DNA of 64,000 nt from Oscheius sp. JU75 (GCA_037178855.1 JASJZC010000007.1:744001-808000), one strand, 5' to 3'; shown: positions 22,301 to 35,530, counted from the stretch's first letter. A program made the numbers and translations. The notes: a model not told the origin generated them from the letters alone.

Positions 22301-24546
22301 CTTGTCGTTTAGACCACTACGAGATTTTGTATCTTTGAATTTTCATCCTAATTTGCAGTATTTCAGCTAGATGAGTCCGACTACGTGTCAATCACAGCCC
22401 ACAAGCTCGCCATTCTTCGTCGAGAACAGGAGCGAAATAGGTGGCTAAACAGTCCCAATGCCTACCAGAAAATTGAGGTTCTCGAGACAAATACAGACTG
22501 TCCTAAGAGGATAACAAAAGTAAGTTATTGGCTATAATTCTTTTCGAATCTGAGCTATTTAGTGGGTCCAGGACGCAACATCTCAATCAGCCAACGGCAC
22601 TCCTGTCAAGATTGTCGGCGTACATCATTTCAGCCCAATGTCTGCCAATCCGAAAGAGTTTAAGGAGCGACAGCAGAGAATAAAGGTGCTATTTAAACGA
22701 TTTTTTTTTTAACTAAATTGGTCTTTAGGAAAGTCGCCTCTCAGGCAAGACATCTGCTGGGCCGCAGAGCGTGATTTTAGACGCATCAACGTACGAAGAT
22801 CTCAGAGACATCAAGACAGATGTGGAAATTGGGCCGGACCGATCTGTTTTGATTGGAACAGCTAGCAAAGGAATCATCAACAGAACACAGCAGTGCAATG
22901 CACAGGTGAGAATAGCTGCAAATATGTTTTGGTTGTTAGCGAAAGATTGGGAAGTTTGAAAATACGAAACAGATAGTGTGAATCGTCTTGTCAATGCAGT
23001 TATGCAAGACGACAAAATTAAACCTACTCGTATATTGGTTGAAACAACAACATGTATGCGGCGAAACCCAGTGACAAAAATTGATTTTAGAATGAAGGGG
23101 TAAAAACCAATTTAGTTGCTGCTGTTATACCAGAACTTTGCTTTGAACCAGTTGCAGACAATGAAAGCACTGTACAACTGTCTAATTAGCTCTACCCAAT
23201 GCTATGCATAAAGGAGACGCGAGGAAAATGTTTCAGGTCTACCGTCAACTCTATGCCCCAAACCCCTTCACTGCTGAAACTGACGAGGAGATCCAGAAAT
23301 ATGTCAAGGAGGTAGAGATGAAGTCACCGAAATCCCGTACTCCGACATCCCATCTCGTCGATACTCGTGCCGAGACGGCCAGTCCCGTCGACGACTACCC
23401 TAACGCTGGTAAGTTTTCAAACTTAATTTTGCGTTTTGCCCTCATTTGTTCATTTCACACTCATAGATGTTGCTTCACTGATGCAAGGCATTCGTTTGCA
23501 TCGAAATGCAGAACACGAGTCTCGAACGTCGGCCTCAATGGACGATATGGCCGACACGTCCTGTTCCATAGCCATCAATGGTGGGCAATAGTTGGAACGA
23601 GAAATGCAAAAAGCGTGGTGTTCTTGTGTGTCAAACGCATGTGGGGCCCTCTCCTTTTTTTATCAGTACTCTTTCCTATCTTGCTCTTTTTCAGTTGACA
23701 GTGGTCGTGATTCAACTTTTAACTCCTCGAGAATGGACCTTGAAGTAGAACGTAAGCGTCCTCTATCCTATCTTGCTAAACTGCTTTCGCATGCAGATTT
23801 CCAACCGCGAGCCACTTCCACTCCAAAAGGAGATGTACCGGACGACATCAAAAAGAGTAGGAGTGACAAGAAAAAGAAGAAGATGGATATCAGTGAGCTT
23901 TTCTTCCTTATGTTCTGTCTGGAAATGCTTGTATGCGTCGGTTAGCAAATGGTCCAAGTTAATTCGTAGAAATGTATGTAACCGAATCCAAAAAAGGTTT
24001 TACCTCGGTACGAATGTTAACGAACACAACGGGTCCTTCGTCGTTTGATACCAGGCCAAATTGAGCAAGCGATCCGGTCAAATTGATGATCCACACTGGT
24101 TGCCACAAAAAATGTTCGCTATAGTTGATGAGGAAATTTTTTTCGAGAATTTGGATAACTTCTCGTGAATTTTTCTGACTATACAAAACTAGAATTATGT
24201 CTTTCGATAACTTGTGGTTTTAGTATATAGCAAAAAAAGCGCTCTAATCGTGGTCAGTCTGGTGCTTGATTGTTGAATGCGACAACTGGGTTAATTGTAG
24301 TAAGCATGGCATATTTCTTTATGTGAAACATGGATGGTTTTGAATCAAAACTTCAATATGATTTTAAAATTACAGGTCAAGCGTCGACAAGGACTGAAAC
24401 TACTCTTTCTGAAAACGAGGTAGATGATTTTCTTTGTTTTGACTTCAGTTTATTATTTTCAGTCTGCACAAGCTGAGGGCAAGAAGAAGAAAAAGAAAGG
24501 TTTCTTCTCCTTTATGCGAAAGAAAGATCGCTCTACAGCTGTGTAA
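19352..24546 (+). CDS. add-1: Adducin (spectrin-actin cytoskeleton protein)
   Basis: Eighteen exons: 19352-19444, 19727-19928, 20327-20469, 20510-20653, 20696-20863, 21105-21263, 21304-21388, 21524-21621, 21665-21784, 22367-22519, 22563-22685, 22729-22905, 23237-23408, 23467-23580, 23695-23751, 23797-23892, 24376-24419 and 24463-24546. They total 2232 bases, 743 aa, with every phase consistent. That is the usual adducin length. Adducin caps fast-growing actin ends and recruits spectrin under the plasma membrane. The head is a class II aldolase-like fold: NKLACLCRLVEMFQWVQGF, ITPFGLLFHEMSASSILKVK, ILQIHSAVVAAVASM, VLLLRNRGFIAIG. The neck and tail follow, ending in a lysine-rich MARCKS-related motif (KKKKKKGFFSFMRKKDRS) near the C-terminus that binds calmodulin and is a PKC target in the family. 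Intron 7 hosts an antisense tRNA-iMet. The symbol is by family; C. elegans has add-1 and add-2 and I cannot separate them with certainty. Confidence 0.93.
21414..21485 (-). tRNA. Initiator tRNA-Met (anticodon CAT)
   Basis: On the minus strand this is a 72-base cloverleaf. The acceptor AGCAGCG pairs with CGCTGCT, and the discriminator is A. The anticodon stem CTGGG/CCCAG encloses CCCATAA, giving CAT. The stretch GCTGGGCCCATAACCCAG with three consecutive G-C pairs and the T loop ATCGAAA (rather than TTCGA) are typical of eukaryotic initiator tRNA rather than elongator Met. It lies antisense inside intron 7 of adducin (21389-21523), a 135-base intron that it half fills. Confidence 0.92.
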
Positions 24547-25971
24547 CATGCCTCTTTTCTTATTAACGGTAATCACTTACACTTTGCTTTTTAACATCAA
24601 AACTAAACAAAGTGCGTGAAACTTCTAAGGAAACACCCTAAATCTATCCTACCAACCTTTAATCGAAAGTCACAAAAACATTCCATTGAACGTACACAGA
24701 TGCAATATTGTCGTTCCTGTGTGCACAGGTTAGACAGCCATAGAAACATTGAGAAGTTCAATACGGCTGGCCGTTTTCACCTAAAAAGCTTTCCCTGTTT
24801 TCTGACATCGAATATTATCAGTTTCAGATATCCCGGTGACGCGCCTGGTTCGACGAGAGACGTTCGTCTAAAAATCATCTTTAACAGAGTGTTTTCCCCA
24901 GTTTGTCTTTCCCGCAACTTTTTCCGCAAGCAGAGCTCCCTTCTTCGGCATTGACTATCTGTCCGGGTTCTTTTCTATATTTCCATCCAACTCTAGGTAC
25001 CCAATTATTTTCTCCCTCTACGGCTCACCATTTTCCCCAATAAAATGTCCACCAATTTTGGCCAGCTCATGCTGACATAAATAGTCTAATAAAGATTGTA
25101 TTTGGTCTACTTTGGATGTCGATTTCATTACCAATATCGGTGATCAATTTTAAGTTGTTGGAAAATAAAGAGCAGGGATTGAATCGTAAATGAGCAAAGT
25201 CACGCTGGAGAGCCGACAGAAACTTCCTCAAAAAGTGCAGGTGAACATCTATTTTCTTCTTATGTTTACGTTTGAAAACAGATGGAGACATGTGTTTATA
25301 TCTTCTCCAGGCGGAGCCAACTGGGAGTAGAGTAGACTAAGAGATTGAAGACTGGCTTTTTTTCGGATAATCAAAAAACTGCAGAAAAGCCATGATGAAA
25401 AAACTAAAAAATCGCCATCCCTGAGTTTCTGTTTAGGCATTTGTTGCTTGTAGAAGCTAACGTTTTTCCAGTATTGATCCGGACTGAAATTAAATTTTAG
25501 CCTAAAACTGAAAACAGATTTTCAGAAACACTGCTCACACTTGCTTTTTTGAAACTTCCCATTATTATTTCTAGCTCGCTCCGACATGTGTTTGACACGC
25601 CGTGATGAACAGGAATAGAAAGGATGCGGAAGGACTGGGAATACTTTGTTCAGACCAAAAGTGAAAAGTCTGAAGAATATCTAAAAGGGTTATTTTTGTG
25701 AGTAAATCGATAGTATTTTGACTGAGATTTATAGCTATTTCATAACATAACGGTGTTCCCGTGTCCATGACTACCGACTTAAACAACGTTCAACCGTTTT
25801 CGCGACTCTATGTTTCCTTTTAGACCTTCCCCATATTATTCAGCTTACACTCTAGTTTTTCGTAAACAACAAAAATAGAACCTTGAAGAAAAAAAACGTG
25901 TTCTATTTTTCTAGTGGGACTTGTTACAATTGGACATTTTTACATGATATAATCCGAAGAATATTTGCAAA
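24547..25971. other. Adducin 3' flank and intergenic
   Basis: AT-rich, with no gene recognised. The adducin 3' UTR probably occupies the first 500 bases. Confidence 0.4.
25039..25044 (+). terminator. Candidate polyadenylation signal
   Basis: AATAAA about 490 bases after the adducin stop codon. It is a candidate only; AT-rich sequence yields such hexamers by chance. Confidence 0.3.
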
Positions 25972-28900
25972 ATGTTTGTGGCAAAACAAGGTGATAAGAA
26001 CAAGGTATGAAAAAGAACACATATAGGCTGGCAAGCTTTAACGCTCTGACATTCTGAAATACAAAAACAGAATCCGTCTCTTTAAACTCGCATTTCAGGA
26101 TGTCATCTGCGATGTCAGCCTAGCGATCCAGCATGCTGTACAAGCTTCTCCAGCTACTGAGGTTCTTTTTTCCTATAAGTTTTTACAATTTAATCTCAGA
26201 ATATGACCAGCACGGTTAAAACCATGGCCTCAATGGATGCTCCCATCGAAAACACCGAGCAGAATCTGGCCAAAATCGATTCCCTTCTGGACGAGCTTGA
26301 GGATGACTGCACAGAAGTCGAAAAAAAGTGAGCTTTATTACGTTGTGTTTTGTAGTTAAGATATTCTTAACACAATCTCTGGTAGGATAAATTAACACAG
26401 TCAGGACCCGAGTGGGGAATGAAATTGGTTGTAAAAAGGGATGGGAATAGTCTTGGACTAGTTTTTCTCTAATTGACACGGTAACACGAATGATATAAAC
26501 AAAAGTAGGACCAGTATCTATCTAGCATATTATGACGGGATACGTTAAAAAGTTAAAAATTAACAAATGACCGGATTCCATGCCGTCACTGTCTGGTAGA
26601 ATTGGTTAGGGGTGCAGCGACGTGCCGAGTCGATCTCCAATAGCGAGTGAATAATGTCACAAACTTCTTCACTCGTCTGAGAAGGCAGTTCAGGAGCGTC
26701 ATAGGCTTCGTAGTTGCCACCGGCGGTGTAGAGGAACAGTTTGCACAAAATGCATTCATCGAAGGGTATCTAAAAGCAGCAAATTTTGTTATGAACTTGT
26801 TTTTCCTTTTGTTTCTGTAAGGGGGACCTCTTGCTGTTATCGAACGCATAACACTTTTTTCAAAAAAGAGAAAGAGAGCAAAAATTGTATGATCAGGATT
26901 TGGGTGCACTGTTCCGCTAACAGTTACTACTCTCTATCTTCCTTTTCTACACCTCTAGTATATTCTCTACTCACCTCTCCTGTCACGCATTGATACAGTA
27001 GGCATCCAATGCTCCACATATCGACTTTGGAGTCATATTGGCAGCATTTTAGCAGGTTTGCTCCCACTTCTGGTGCCATGTAGAACAGAGTCCCCGCTAC
27101 GTTGCACAAGTCCGATTCGCCGTCCTCGTCAAGCGTTCGGGCGATACCTAAATGCATTTTCGTTGCCGCTGAATAGGACGAAATTCCCAGAAAAAAGGGG
27201 CTTTGATTCCCACGGGGGCTTGGGGCTAGATGCGAGGACACTCACCAAAATCTGTAATTTTGGCACTGACGAGATGGTACGGGTCAAAGTTGTCGTATTT
27301 GACCAAGATGTTCTGCGGCTTGATGTCGCGATGGACGATTCGTTGATCGAAGAGAGCCTTGTATCCGCGAGCAATATTGTCAATTATGAGCCGAAGGTTA
27401 CGGGGACGAAGTTTTCCCGTGGGAGCCTTCTGTTTGATATGATATTCCAAATCGGCGTCCATCAGTTCCATAACGAGGCAACAGGTGAACTCGTCCAGTT
27501 GGCAGATTTCTAGGACTCCAACGAGGTAGGGACTTCTTAGAGATCTTAAACTTTTGATTTACTTTATCAGAGGTCATTTGAAACGCAATTTGCAAAAAAG
27601 TAACATTTCATGAATGACAAAATAAGAATTAGCTAGAATTTCAAAACTCACTTGATGACTCTGAGCTCATTCTCCTTGATGTGCACGCGCGACATTCTCT
27701 TAACAGCGACCTGAAAATACGTGCTCATTAAGCTTGCTTAAAGTGTCGGTCATTAGGAAGCTGACCCCGCAATGACTCACATCTCTCGAAGTCTGTCTGT
27801 CGTGTCCTTTAAACACGACGCCGAAAGCTCCAAGACCAATAAGGGACTCCATCGAATCCACATATGTATATCTTAAAAACGCCATTTAAAGACCGAGGCA
27901 TTCATTACCTATTAGCTAGATCAACATTTTCGCCAGAAAACTCTGGCAGACCCGTTGAGCAGATAGAAGCACGATGAGAATGGGTGGCTGTTACCATCTG
28001 GAATAAAGTACATTTGTGCGAACAGACAGAGACTGAAAAAGGCTGTGTGCGCTTCGAAATTTCGAGAAAGTAAAAGGTTTGCAGAAGCTCAAGTCGCGCC
28101 TTTTGCTCTATTTGCGTCGTGGCTGCGAGCCTTGACGTCATTGGTCTCGTAGCCGCTCCCGACAGCTGTTGGCATGGGGCGAAGAAGGAACGGGACTCTG
28201 GGATAGAAAATGGGGAGGGCGGATGCACGAAGTATGTCCCCGCGCGCGTGGAGGAAGAAGATAACCATGGGAGCGGGGAAGAATGAGGCTAAAGACTAAA
28301 GTGAGCTGCAAGGGGTGGGAGGGCCTTTCTTTGATCAAGTTTTGGCAAAAAGGCATGAGTTGTATCGGTTCAGCCAAAATAATTTCTTGTGAACAAAAGA
28401 ATAGGTTTAGAAATTAGGTAATTCTAAGTTGACTCTGAGGTTTAGAAACAGGGGCCAGCATGGAAAGAACTAATACTTCTAACGAAACGGCTCCTCGCAA
28501 CTTAAAATTACAGAATAATTTCTTGTGAACAAAATTTATTAAGAAAGAGAGAACGTTAAAAAAGCTACAGCTAAGCCGGAGAACACCCATCCTACTCGTG
28601 AAAAACTACCATTTCACGCTAGACTACGCATCCCAATGTGATCCGATTAGCCGTGACTAATCTTCTCCAGTGAGCCAATGATCTTCAGAAACCAAAAAAT
28701 AATAACGAAGAAACCTCTATCTCTAGCAGCAAAACAAGCCTAAGACAAAACAAAGACTAACACCCCTAGGGGAATGAGGACTAGGCAAATTCAACCCAGT
28801 GACGTAGGTAACACGGAGAACGTATAAAAAGCCTACTCCGGGGAATCGATGCCTTGAAGCGAGAGAAAAGAAGGAAGGGGAAGTGATTCAATACTCTAGA

Positions 28901-31900
28901 GAGCGGCTAAGGATAATTCCAGAAATTCAGGTAATTTGGGAGCGGTCTGAAAAGAAAAAATACATGAAAGAACTTGGCAAATCACCTCACTCAGGCTCGC
29001 CTACGTTCTGAGCAACGTTCTATTCAATTTAAGACCACTGTGTATCTGAGGGTCGTGATAACCAGTAAATGTCCTACGAGCCTTAACTAGCATGCTTTAC
29101 TTTTAGAAGGACCCTATTTTCCTAACAAACTGAACATTTGTTCACGTTTACCAGCATCAATGGAATTGCAGAATAAACACAAAAAAGTACGCATTTTCCT
29201 GGGAAGAGGCACAGAAATTGAATCTCTTAATCATGCGGAATCTAGCACTTTCCTCAAAAATTTTCAAAAAATTCATTATGAAGAGAGCCTAATAAGCGGC
29301 GGGGGAGGACATATGATTCTGGTTTGCAGCTGGATAGAATATGGCGTGAGTGTCTGGGAAGTTGCGAAAATCTCTCCCGTTTTGCAACATGAGCGAAATA
29401 GGTGTTTACTACGGGATCCACACGCAATCCCTCCGAGTCATCAACATCAACACTTACGCAGGTGGCTCATAATGAAATCGTTCCGGGCTTCGTGGCTCAG
29501 GGGAAACAAGAACTAGATCTTTATATTATTTATGAAAAAAAAGTTCCTCGCAGCAAATTAATGAGACTTTCGGAATGGCAAACAACTTTTTGTTTAGGAT
29601 TTAAAGGTTATGCGGAGGACAATTTGATGGTTGGTGATCATTAGCGGAGTGAACATTTGATAGCTAATTGTTTTCGAAAGTACTTAGGAAAAGATTGTAA
29701 CATATTTCAGTTTTTGGAATGGGTAGGGCAAAAGAAAAATCTTTTCGGAAAAGATATGTGTGCAGAGTGAGGAACTGTATTCGTGATTTCTCCCTTGCGG
29801 TCTCCATTGTTGGAATACAGCCAAACTTCTGTTTTCCTGATCTTCTAGAAAGTAGTTACTTTCAAGTTTCCGTGAGTGGCTTAAAGACTTCCTTCTCTCT
29901 TTGTCGAATCGCCTCAATTAACTTCTAAGAGACTGCGTCTGTATGGCGATGCTAATTTTTTTTTTGTTAGCAAAAAGACTCGAGAGGCAATTGGAAAGCG
30001 AAATTAACACGCTGTAAACCCGAAAAAAGATGCATCGGTGGTCACGAACAGATGCGTGATCGGCACGTGTAAAGAGTGCTTTTTTGACCTATGCTTTTGC
30101 AACATAACCCTAGGCCCCTTAAAAATTAATGAGTTCAGATTGCGTATATGGAAAGGGAACACCGCAAAGCTAGGAAAAAAAGCGGGTTGTGGGCTTGAGG
30201 TTTGATTAATGGACACTGGGTTAGAGCCGCCCAATAAACTAAACAAAAAGTCTTACATATAGCTGCATATCCGGAAAGCGCTAACAAAAAACAGATAGCT
30301 TAACCTACACAAATACCTGTTAGAGTGAAAAAAGGAGTAGTCATGAATCGCAGATGAGAGTGCCAGATGCTCGTCAAAGATTACAAAAAGTTGAAGTGGG
30401 TAGATCAGAAACCAAAACAAAACAGAGACACAGATAGACATAGACATTGAGTCAGAGAGACAGAGAGGCAGAACTAGAAAGCCCATTTTGCAACTAAGCT
30501 AGTAGAGCTCTTGAGACAGAATGAGCAAACTTCTGTTTAGACTGAAAGGTTGGTGAGCTGTGGTCCGTAAATGAGACACCAAGTGAGGGCTCCCGTATTC
30601 CACGCGTAGAATACAAGGTCGAATGTCAGCCTACTGACTTTGAGATCAAACTCTCTCCCGGAAACGGTTTATTTGCCCTCCGTCAACTGTTGACAAATGC
30701 GTGGAGATGAAAGCGAAGACTCCCGAGGTTCAACGCGAACCTCTTGCAACCAAGGTTAAAGGTTATTCTCACCTAAGACGTCCCATGAAGGACTTTTCAA
30801 GAATTCTAAGATTGGTCGCTGTCCCGCAAAGCCTATGACAGCCACTTCCGGGGACCCTTGGTAAGACAATGAGGTAATGAGGGCCCCGTCGTTTGAGAGC
30901 CATTTTTCGGGGAATGACGATTGGGTCCCAGACCACTTAGAAAGCAGCGAAGATTGCTTCTAGAGAGTGCGTTCTTTGAAATAATTTGTTCGAGAAAAAT
31001 AATGGGAAAAGTGTGTTGTTCATGGGAAAGACATGACTTTTATTAAAAAAAAGTTCAAAAATATTTGTTGACTGTCATGTCGTTCACATCAAATGGCCCT
31101 TCAAAACTTAAAACAACACTGTCTAGAACAGAAAACAGAGCGCACCTGTTTCAGTGTTATTTTAAGGATGGCTCTCCAACAACCCTCTTAAATCAAACAT
31201 CGAAAGCCTCGTTAATTTCCGGGCATAACCCGGAAGCCATCGTCTATTCCCGGATGTCGTGTTACGGAGCGCTGCGAACGATCTTTAGGTCAAAACATTG
31301 GTATCATAAATATTTCAAACTAATTTATGTAACTTCCGGACCAAGCATTCTTAGAATTCTTGATTTTTTGCAGCCAGATAAAGACGCTGCTAGGAGACAA
31401 AAAGAGTTGACGTCAATGAAAACGTGTGGGACCATTGTTATCAAAAAGACGCTCTAGAGAGCCGTGTGTTTCCTGCAGACCAGTTGTTTCCGGCATGTAA
31501 ACTTAGGTAAACCAGATTTTGCGGGAAAGTAGATTTGGAAACAGAACTAAGGAAACATTGCTATCCTGAGACCTCTCGAGTACACAATATCAAATAAAGT
31601 CATGAAAACAACTTGATAGCCATCTTTTCCAAAAAATGCTAATATAGTACGGAAGAAAAACGGTTATTCCTTTTGGTACTACAGAACTTGTTTCATAAAA
31701 CGAGCTCAAGTTATAATTCGCTTGAAAAGGTTTTTTGGTTGATTGTTTCTCTTATCAGGACAGAAGCCTTTCAAGCTCCAAAAGATCAAACTCTCTTTTC
31801 TGCAAAATTGGCTCTTGCAATCAGGTCTGTAGCAAACGAATTTGTGAAAGTATCAAAAGCGCAAATGACTTCAGACATCTGGGCTTCATTTTGTTCGCTG

Positions 31901-34582
31901 CAGACGCTCTCATTTTCATGAGAAATTAACTGAGCACATAAAAAACGTAGACTGAATTCCTGCACGTACCCTCATGGAGAAGGGAGGAAATTTAACACAC
32001 ATGCATCAGAAATCCTTGGGTTTTGAAAATGGATCTCGTTTTTCACGTGATGAGAGAGGACCACTGACCTGATCGTTGATGTCAGTTAGCTCTTCCTGAC
32101 GTTCAGCTTCGGGTTCAGTGAATTCTTCAGAAATTTCGGACATTTTCCGGTTCGGGTGATTCTCTGGAATGCGATTGATTGAAAGTTAAATTGGAAAGCT
32201 GCAAAGAGAAGTCTTAAATGGGGATATAGTAATAAATCGGTCTACTCGCTGCAAACTACTGCAAAATGCGCCCCGAAAAGTGGCGCGATTCTCATAACTT
32301 TGCAGAGAAGGAGGGTAAAAACTGCTTATCGGGACAGGCCTTGACGTCAAGGAGGAGCTCTCTCGCGGAAAAGAGACACAAACTCGGAGATAACGGGAGC
32401 TCGTTCTCCGCAAAAGACCAGCTGTCAGCTGTTCCCATGAGCTAAAATATAGCAGTTCCGCGTGAAATGAGCTCGTGAGTGCTCACAACTGGACTCAATA
32501 CGTCAGAGCTCATTCTCTCAGCGGCGCATCGGGGTTTGATCCAGATCAGTGAATTAGATCAACAGAGCACTAAAATAAATGGGGAGTTACGGGTCAAAAA
32601 AAGTTCACATCTCAAGAGAATGACGTTTTCCCCCGGGTGGTAGGATGGGTCGTTCGTCTACAAACAGTGGGCATGAGCGCGAAGAACTGTTGGAAAAGCA
32701 AACAGCACTCGAAAAAAAACACTGAAAAGCTCGAGAAAACCACAACAAAGGAGCGTCTGTCCGAAGCCAAAAATACAAGATCGAGTAGATGTGGAAAGAG
32801 CCATATGGAGGGCAGGTTCACAGGAAGTACAAAATGTACTGCAGCTGAAACGGTCAGACTGAGTTGTAACTTAAAGCTGTAACGCATATTAAAAATTCAA
32901 TTTATTGGACTTTCGCATGCAAATGTTTCGTGTTGGAGGAGGTTCGGCAACGGAGAAAAACGGTTGATGGAGCTGAGGAATCGGAAAATGAATGGTGATG
33001 TACACAAAAAAAGTCAGTATCATACAGCTATTGTAGTTCGATGACTAGTCGTGGAGTATCTTACGTGACATTGTCGCACTTTACAATATCAAAAAAGCTC
33101 GGACAACCTGACAAGTACAGCCGCGTGGAATAAGATTGGGCTTCTGGTTCTCGCAAACAATTCTCTAGCCTGGAATTAACTAAGTGAACAGACAGAAAGG
33201 GGCGTTCTCGCTCGAAGCTGGAGAGACACCCGGAACTACCTCTTGGCTTATATACTCCCCTAAGCCTTATCGCTCAAAAAATGAGCTGTCTGATCGGTCG
33301 GGAATGGTAGATAAAAAGATTTAAAGATCACTATGATCACCCATGAAATGTTGACATGAATTTATGAATTTCTGCTGTTTACGTGGCTCTTTTTTTCGAA
33401 AGCAAACAAAAGCTTGTGGTTATTGGCGTAGAGCTATATTTTAGCCCGATTTATTGCACTACCATTTTGAGGAGTAATTTTTTCTGGAGAAGGTTTTTCT
33501 GGGAATGGAGACGTTTCTCAAGGAAGTACGTTTTCTATTTATTCAGTTGTCTGTTAAAGTTTAACTTAAGTGCTTTAGTTTTTTTTCTTTAATTTGCAAA
33601 AGACTGCTGGGAGGCTGGCATTAAATGGTAAACCTAATGAATCACGTTCCTAAAACTCGACCACATGTGTTCCGGAAAAATAGCTCCAAATAGGCAATCT
33701 ATAGACTGGAACATAATATTTTTGGTCCGCACATATTCTAGAAATAGTAGGTAGTGCTCACGTCACTCCTTCGTGCTCTCGATTTACCCGAAGGTTCAAA
33801 AAGTATCTCCCTGACAGGAACATGATTCAGATGTGCCTTCCGGAAGTCACGCTACTATTTACCTTATCAAGTGAGCTCACCACGCACACATCACAGGTCA
33901 AGATCTAAAAATAGTTCCAATGAGCACAAAGGACGTCAAATGGACGCCTTATCAGTAGTACTTCCTCTAGACGTAATGTTGTTTGTGAGAACGGAATTGT
34001 TGTCGGGGCACACTATACGGAAACCTAATGTTCGGAAGAGTAATTGTGGTCAGTCGGGGGTAAAAATGGAACGAAAATAGAACTACGCGATCAAAAAATT
34101 GTCACAATTATGGGAATGAATGTAGTCCGATGAATATTCAGAAAACAAAGCGTATGTAGGGTAAGAGGAATGATGAAAGAAAAAAATGACAAATTATTTA
34201 TTACACTGCATGCGCATTGTGGAACGTCGATTAAAAGTTTTACAGATCTGAAATCGGATAAGGGTTTGGCTAGCGATAAATCGAATTTTTTTTAGAAACT
34301 TGTTGTTTTAAAAGATTTCAAAGAGCGCGGGAGAAGAGCCAGAACAACATGGTTAAGAATAAAAGGAAAAGGAAATAAGACGCAAAAGTTGGTGAAGCAT
34401 TGAAAAGGCCACAATTTAAACCACTGTTCTGACAGAATCCTTTAAATTTCAGTGTTGGCCAAGTGACCGATGTCATGGATCGCCTTCAAAACATCGAACG
34501 TCACAAATATTTCTGTGCTGAGAACATAAAGGAAGCCGAATCTGACTTTGACCGTTCCGATTTCGAGACCAACAATCCTTAA
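25972..34582 (+). CDS. Small helical acidic protein hosting a nested kinase gene
   Basis: Four exons: 25972-26004, 26099-26161, 26200-26327 and 34453-34582. They total 354 bases, 117 aa, and phase is kept throughout. The last junction joins codon AA|T across an 8.1-kb intron. I do not recognise a named family. The protein has no signal peptide or membrane segment. The middle is a heptad-rich acidic helix (NLAKIDSLLDELEDDCTEVE, then VGQVTDVMDRLQNIE), followed by an acidic tail ending DFETNNP. Size and coiled-coil layout recall subunits of BLOC-1 or BORC lysosome-positioning complexes, but that is a resemblance of style, not a match. The donor after exon 2 (GAG|GTTCTT) is weak. The long intron contains the entire minus-strand kinase gene. 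The exon 3 to exon 4 join is supported by phase and by coil continuity, not by transcripts. Confidence 0.6.
26560..32143 (-). CDS. ULK/ATG1-like protein kinase, kinase domain only
   Basis: Minus-strand exons in transcript order: 32143-32069, 27997-27909, 27871-27781, 27710-27652, 27535-27246, 27147-26975 and 26769-26560. They total 987 bases, 328 aa, all phases consistent. The first exon follows an ATTCCAG acceptor (trans-splice candidate) and intron 1 is 4.1 kb. Kinase landmarks in order are the glycine loop GLGAFGVVFKG, VAVK with the ATP lysine, helix-C glutamate in KENELRVIK, hinge LVMELMDADLEYHI, catalytic VHRDIKPQNIL, TDFG, activation segment end MAPE and VDMWSIGCLLYQCVTGE. The loop, the QNIL phrase and LFYMAPE resemble UNC-51/ULK autophagy kinases. 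A 70-residue acidic/Ser-Thr N-terminus precedes the domain and almost nothing follows it, so the long ULK tail that binds ATG13 is absent. All catalytic residues are present. It could instead be another divergent CAMK-like Ser/Thr kinase. The gene lies wholly inside an intron of the opposite-strand gene. Confidence 0.82.
27998..32068 (-). other. Intron 1 of the kinase gene, nothing else recognised
   Basis: A 4.1-kb stretch that is intronic to both overlapping genes. It contains only short non-homologous ORFs. A near-perfect hairpin (GAGGTTC, 5-base loop, GAACCTC) lies at 30725-30743. Confidence 0.4.
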
Positions 34583-35530
34583 CGTCCTCCCGTAAAGTTA
34601 TTGAAATATTGTATATATATGAAACCCAAACTTTTTAAGTCAAATCCAAGCATTCCCATTTTCAGTTCATAGTCAAAATCATTGATCTCTGCTGCAAGGT
34701 TGTAAATATATTGAAAATATAGGCTCCATTAAACTTTTCTTAGTAAATGGTTAGAGCTAATTTGAGTAGCCGAAACTTGGAGAGAGTCACTGGACCAGAA
34801 CCAGGAGAAATCAGGAGGACGCCTTAGAAAATACAACTTGATTAGAAAGAAGAAAGTTATTCCAAGAACAGAGTTTTGGTCCTTCTTGCAGCTGCTTACA
34901 TCAGAGATGGTTCATTTTCGAGACTGCAGAGTAAAACTAGTTATAAAAAAAGCAGTTTGAAGCAAGCTTCAATTTTAAGATATCGTGATTTTTATCGCGT
35001 ACGATTCGAAGAGGTACGGGCTGAAAAGATAATTGAAGGACAGACTTGCTCGATGGTTAATATTCCTCAACCAAACAATTTTTGTTTACATGTATAACTA
35101 AAGAGGTCGGCCAACTTCATTCTAAAGCAAACAACTGACAAAACAAGCTTTCAGAATCGAGACGGGGTTTTAATACCGTTTGCCAAAAAGATACTATGAA
35201 GCGTGTACTGTAATCTGTTTATATACTGTTTAACAAAATGAATGTTTATCTGAATTTCTACCTATGTATTGGCTTCTGCTTTCGAACACAGTAAAAGAGA
35301 AGATCGTTTAAAAGTAAATTGAATAGTACGAAGCTACCCAAACACTTAAAACTTCGATGTAAGGTTCCTCAACATGTAAGAACAAAATTTTAGCGAAACG
35401 AAGAAGTCATTTCTATATAGTTGAGATATTTGGTAGCTGGTCCAAATGCGCGTACAATCAGAAAAGGCAAGTAAATATGAGTCTGCCAAAAGAAAGTTAT
35501 ACTTTGGCTCATATTCTGCAAATGAAACTA
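34583..35530. other. Intergenic, AT-rich
   Basis: No gene seen. It ends at the TA dinucleotide (35529-35530) that precedes the mariner-like end. Confidence 0.4.

Noticed and set aside
26927-27513. Plus-strand ORFs over the kinase exons
   Set aside because: Antisense shadows; the minus strand gives the conserved kinase motifs.
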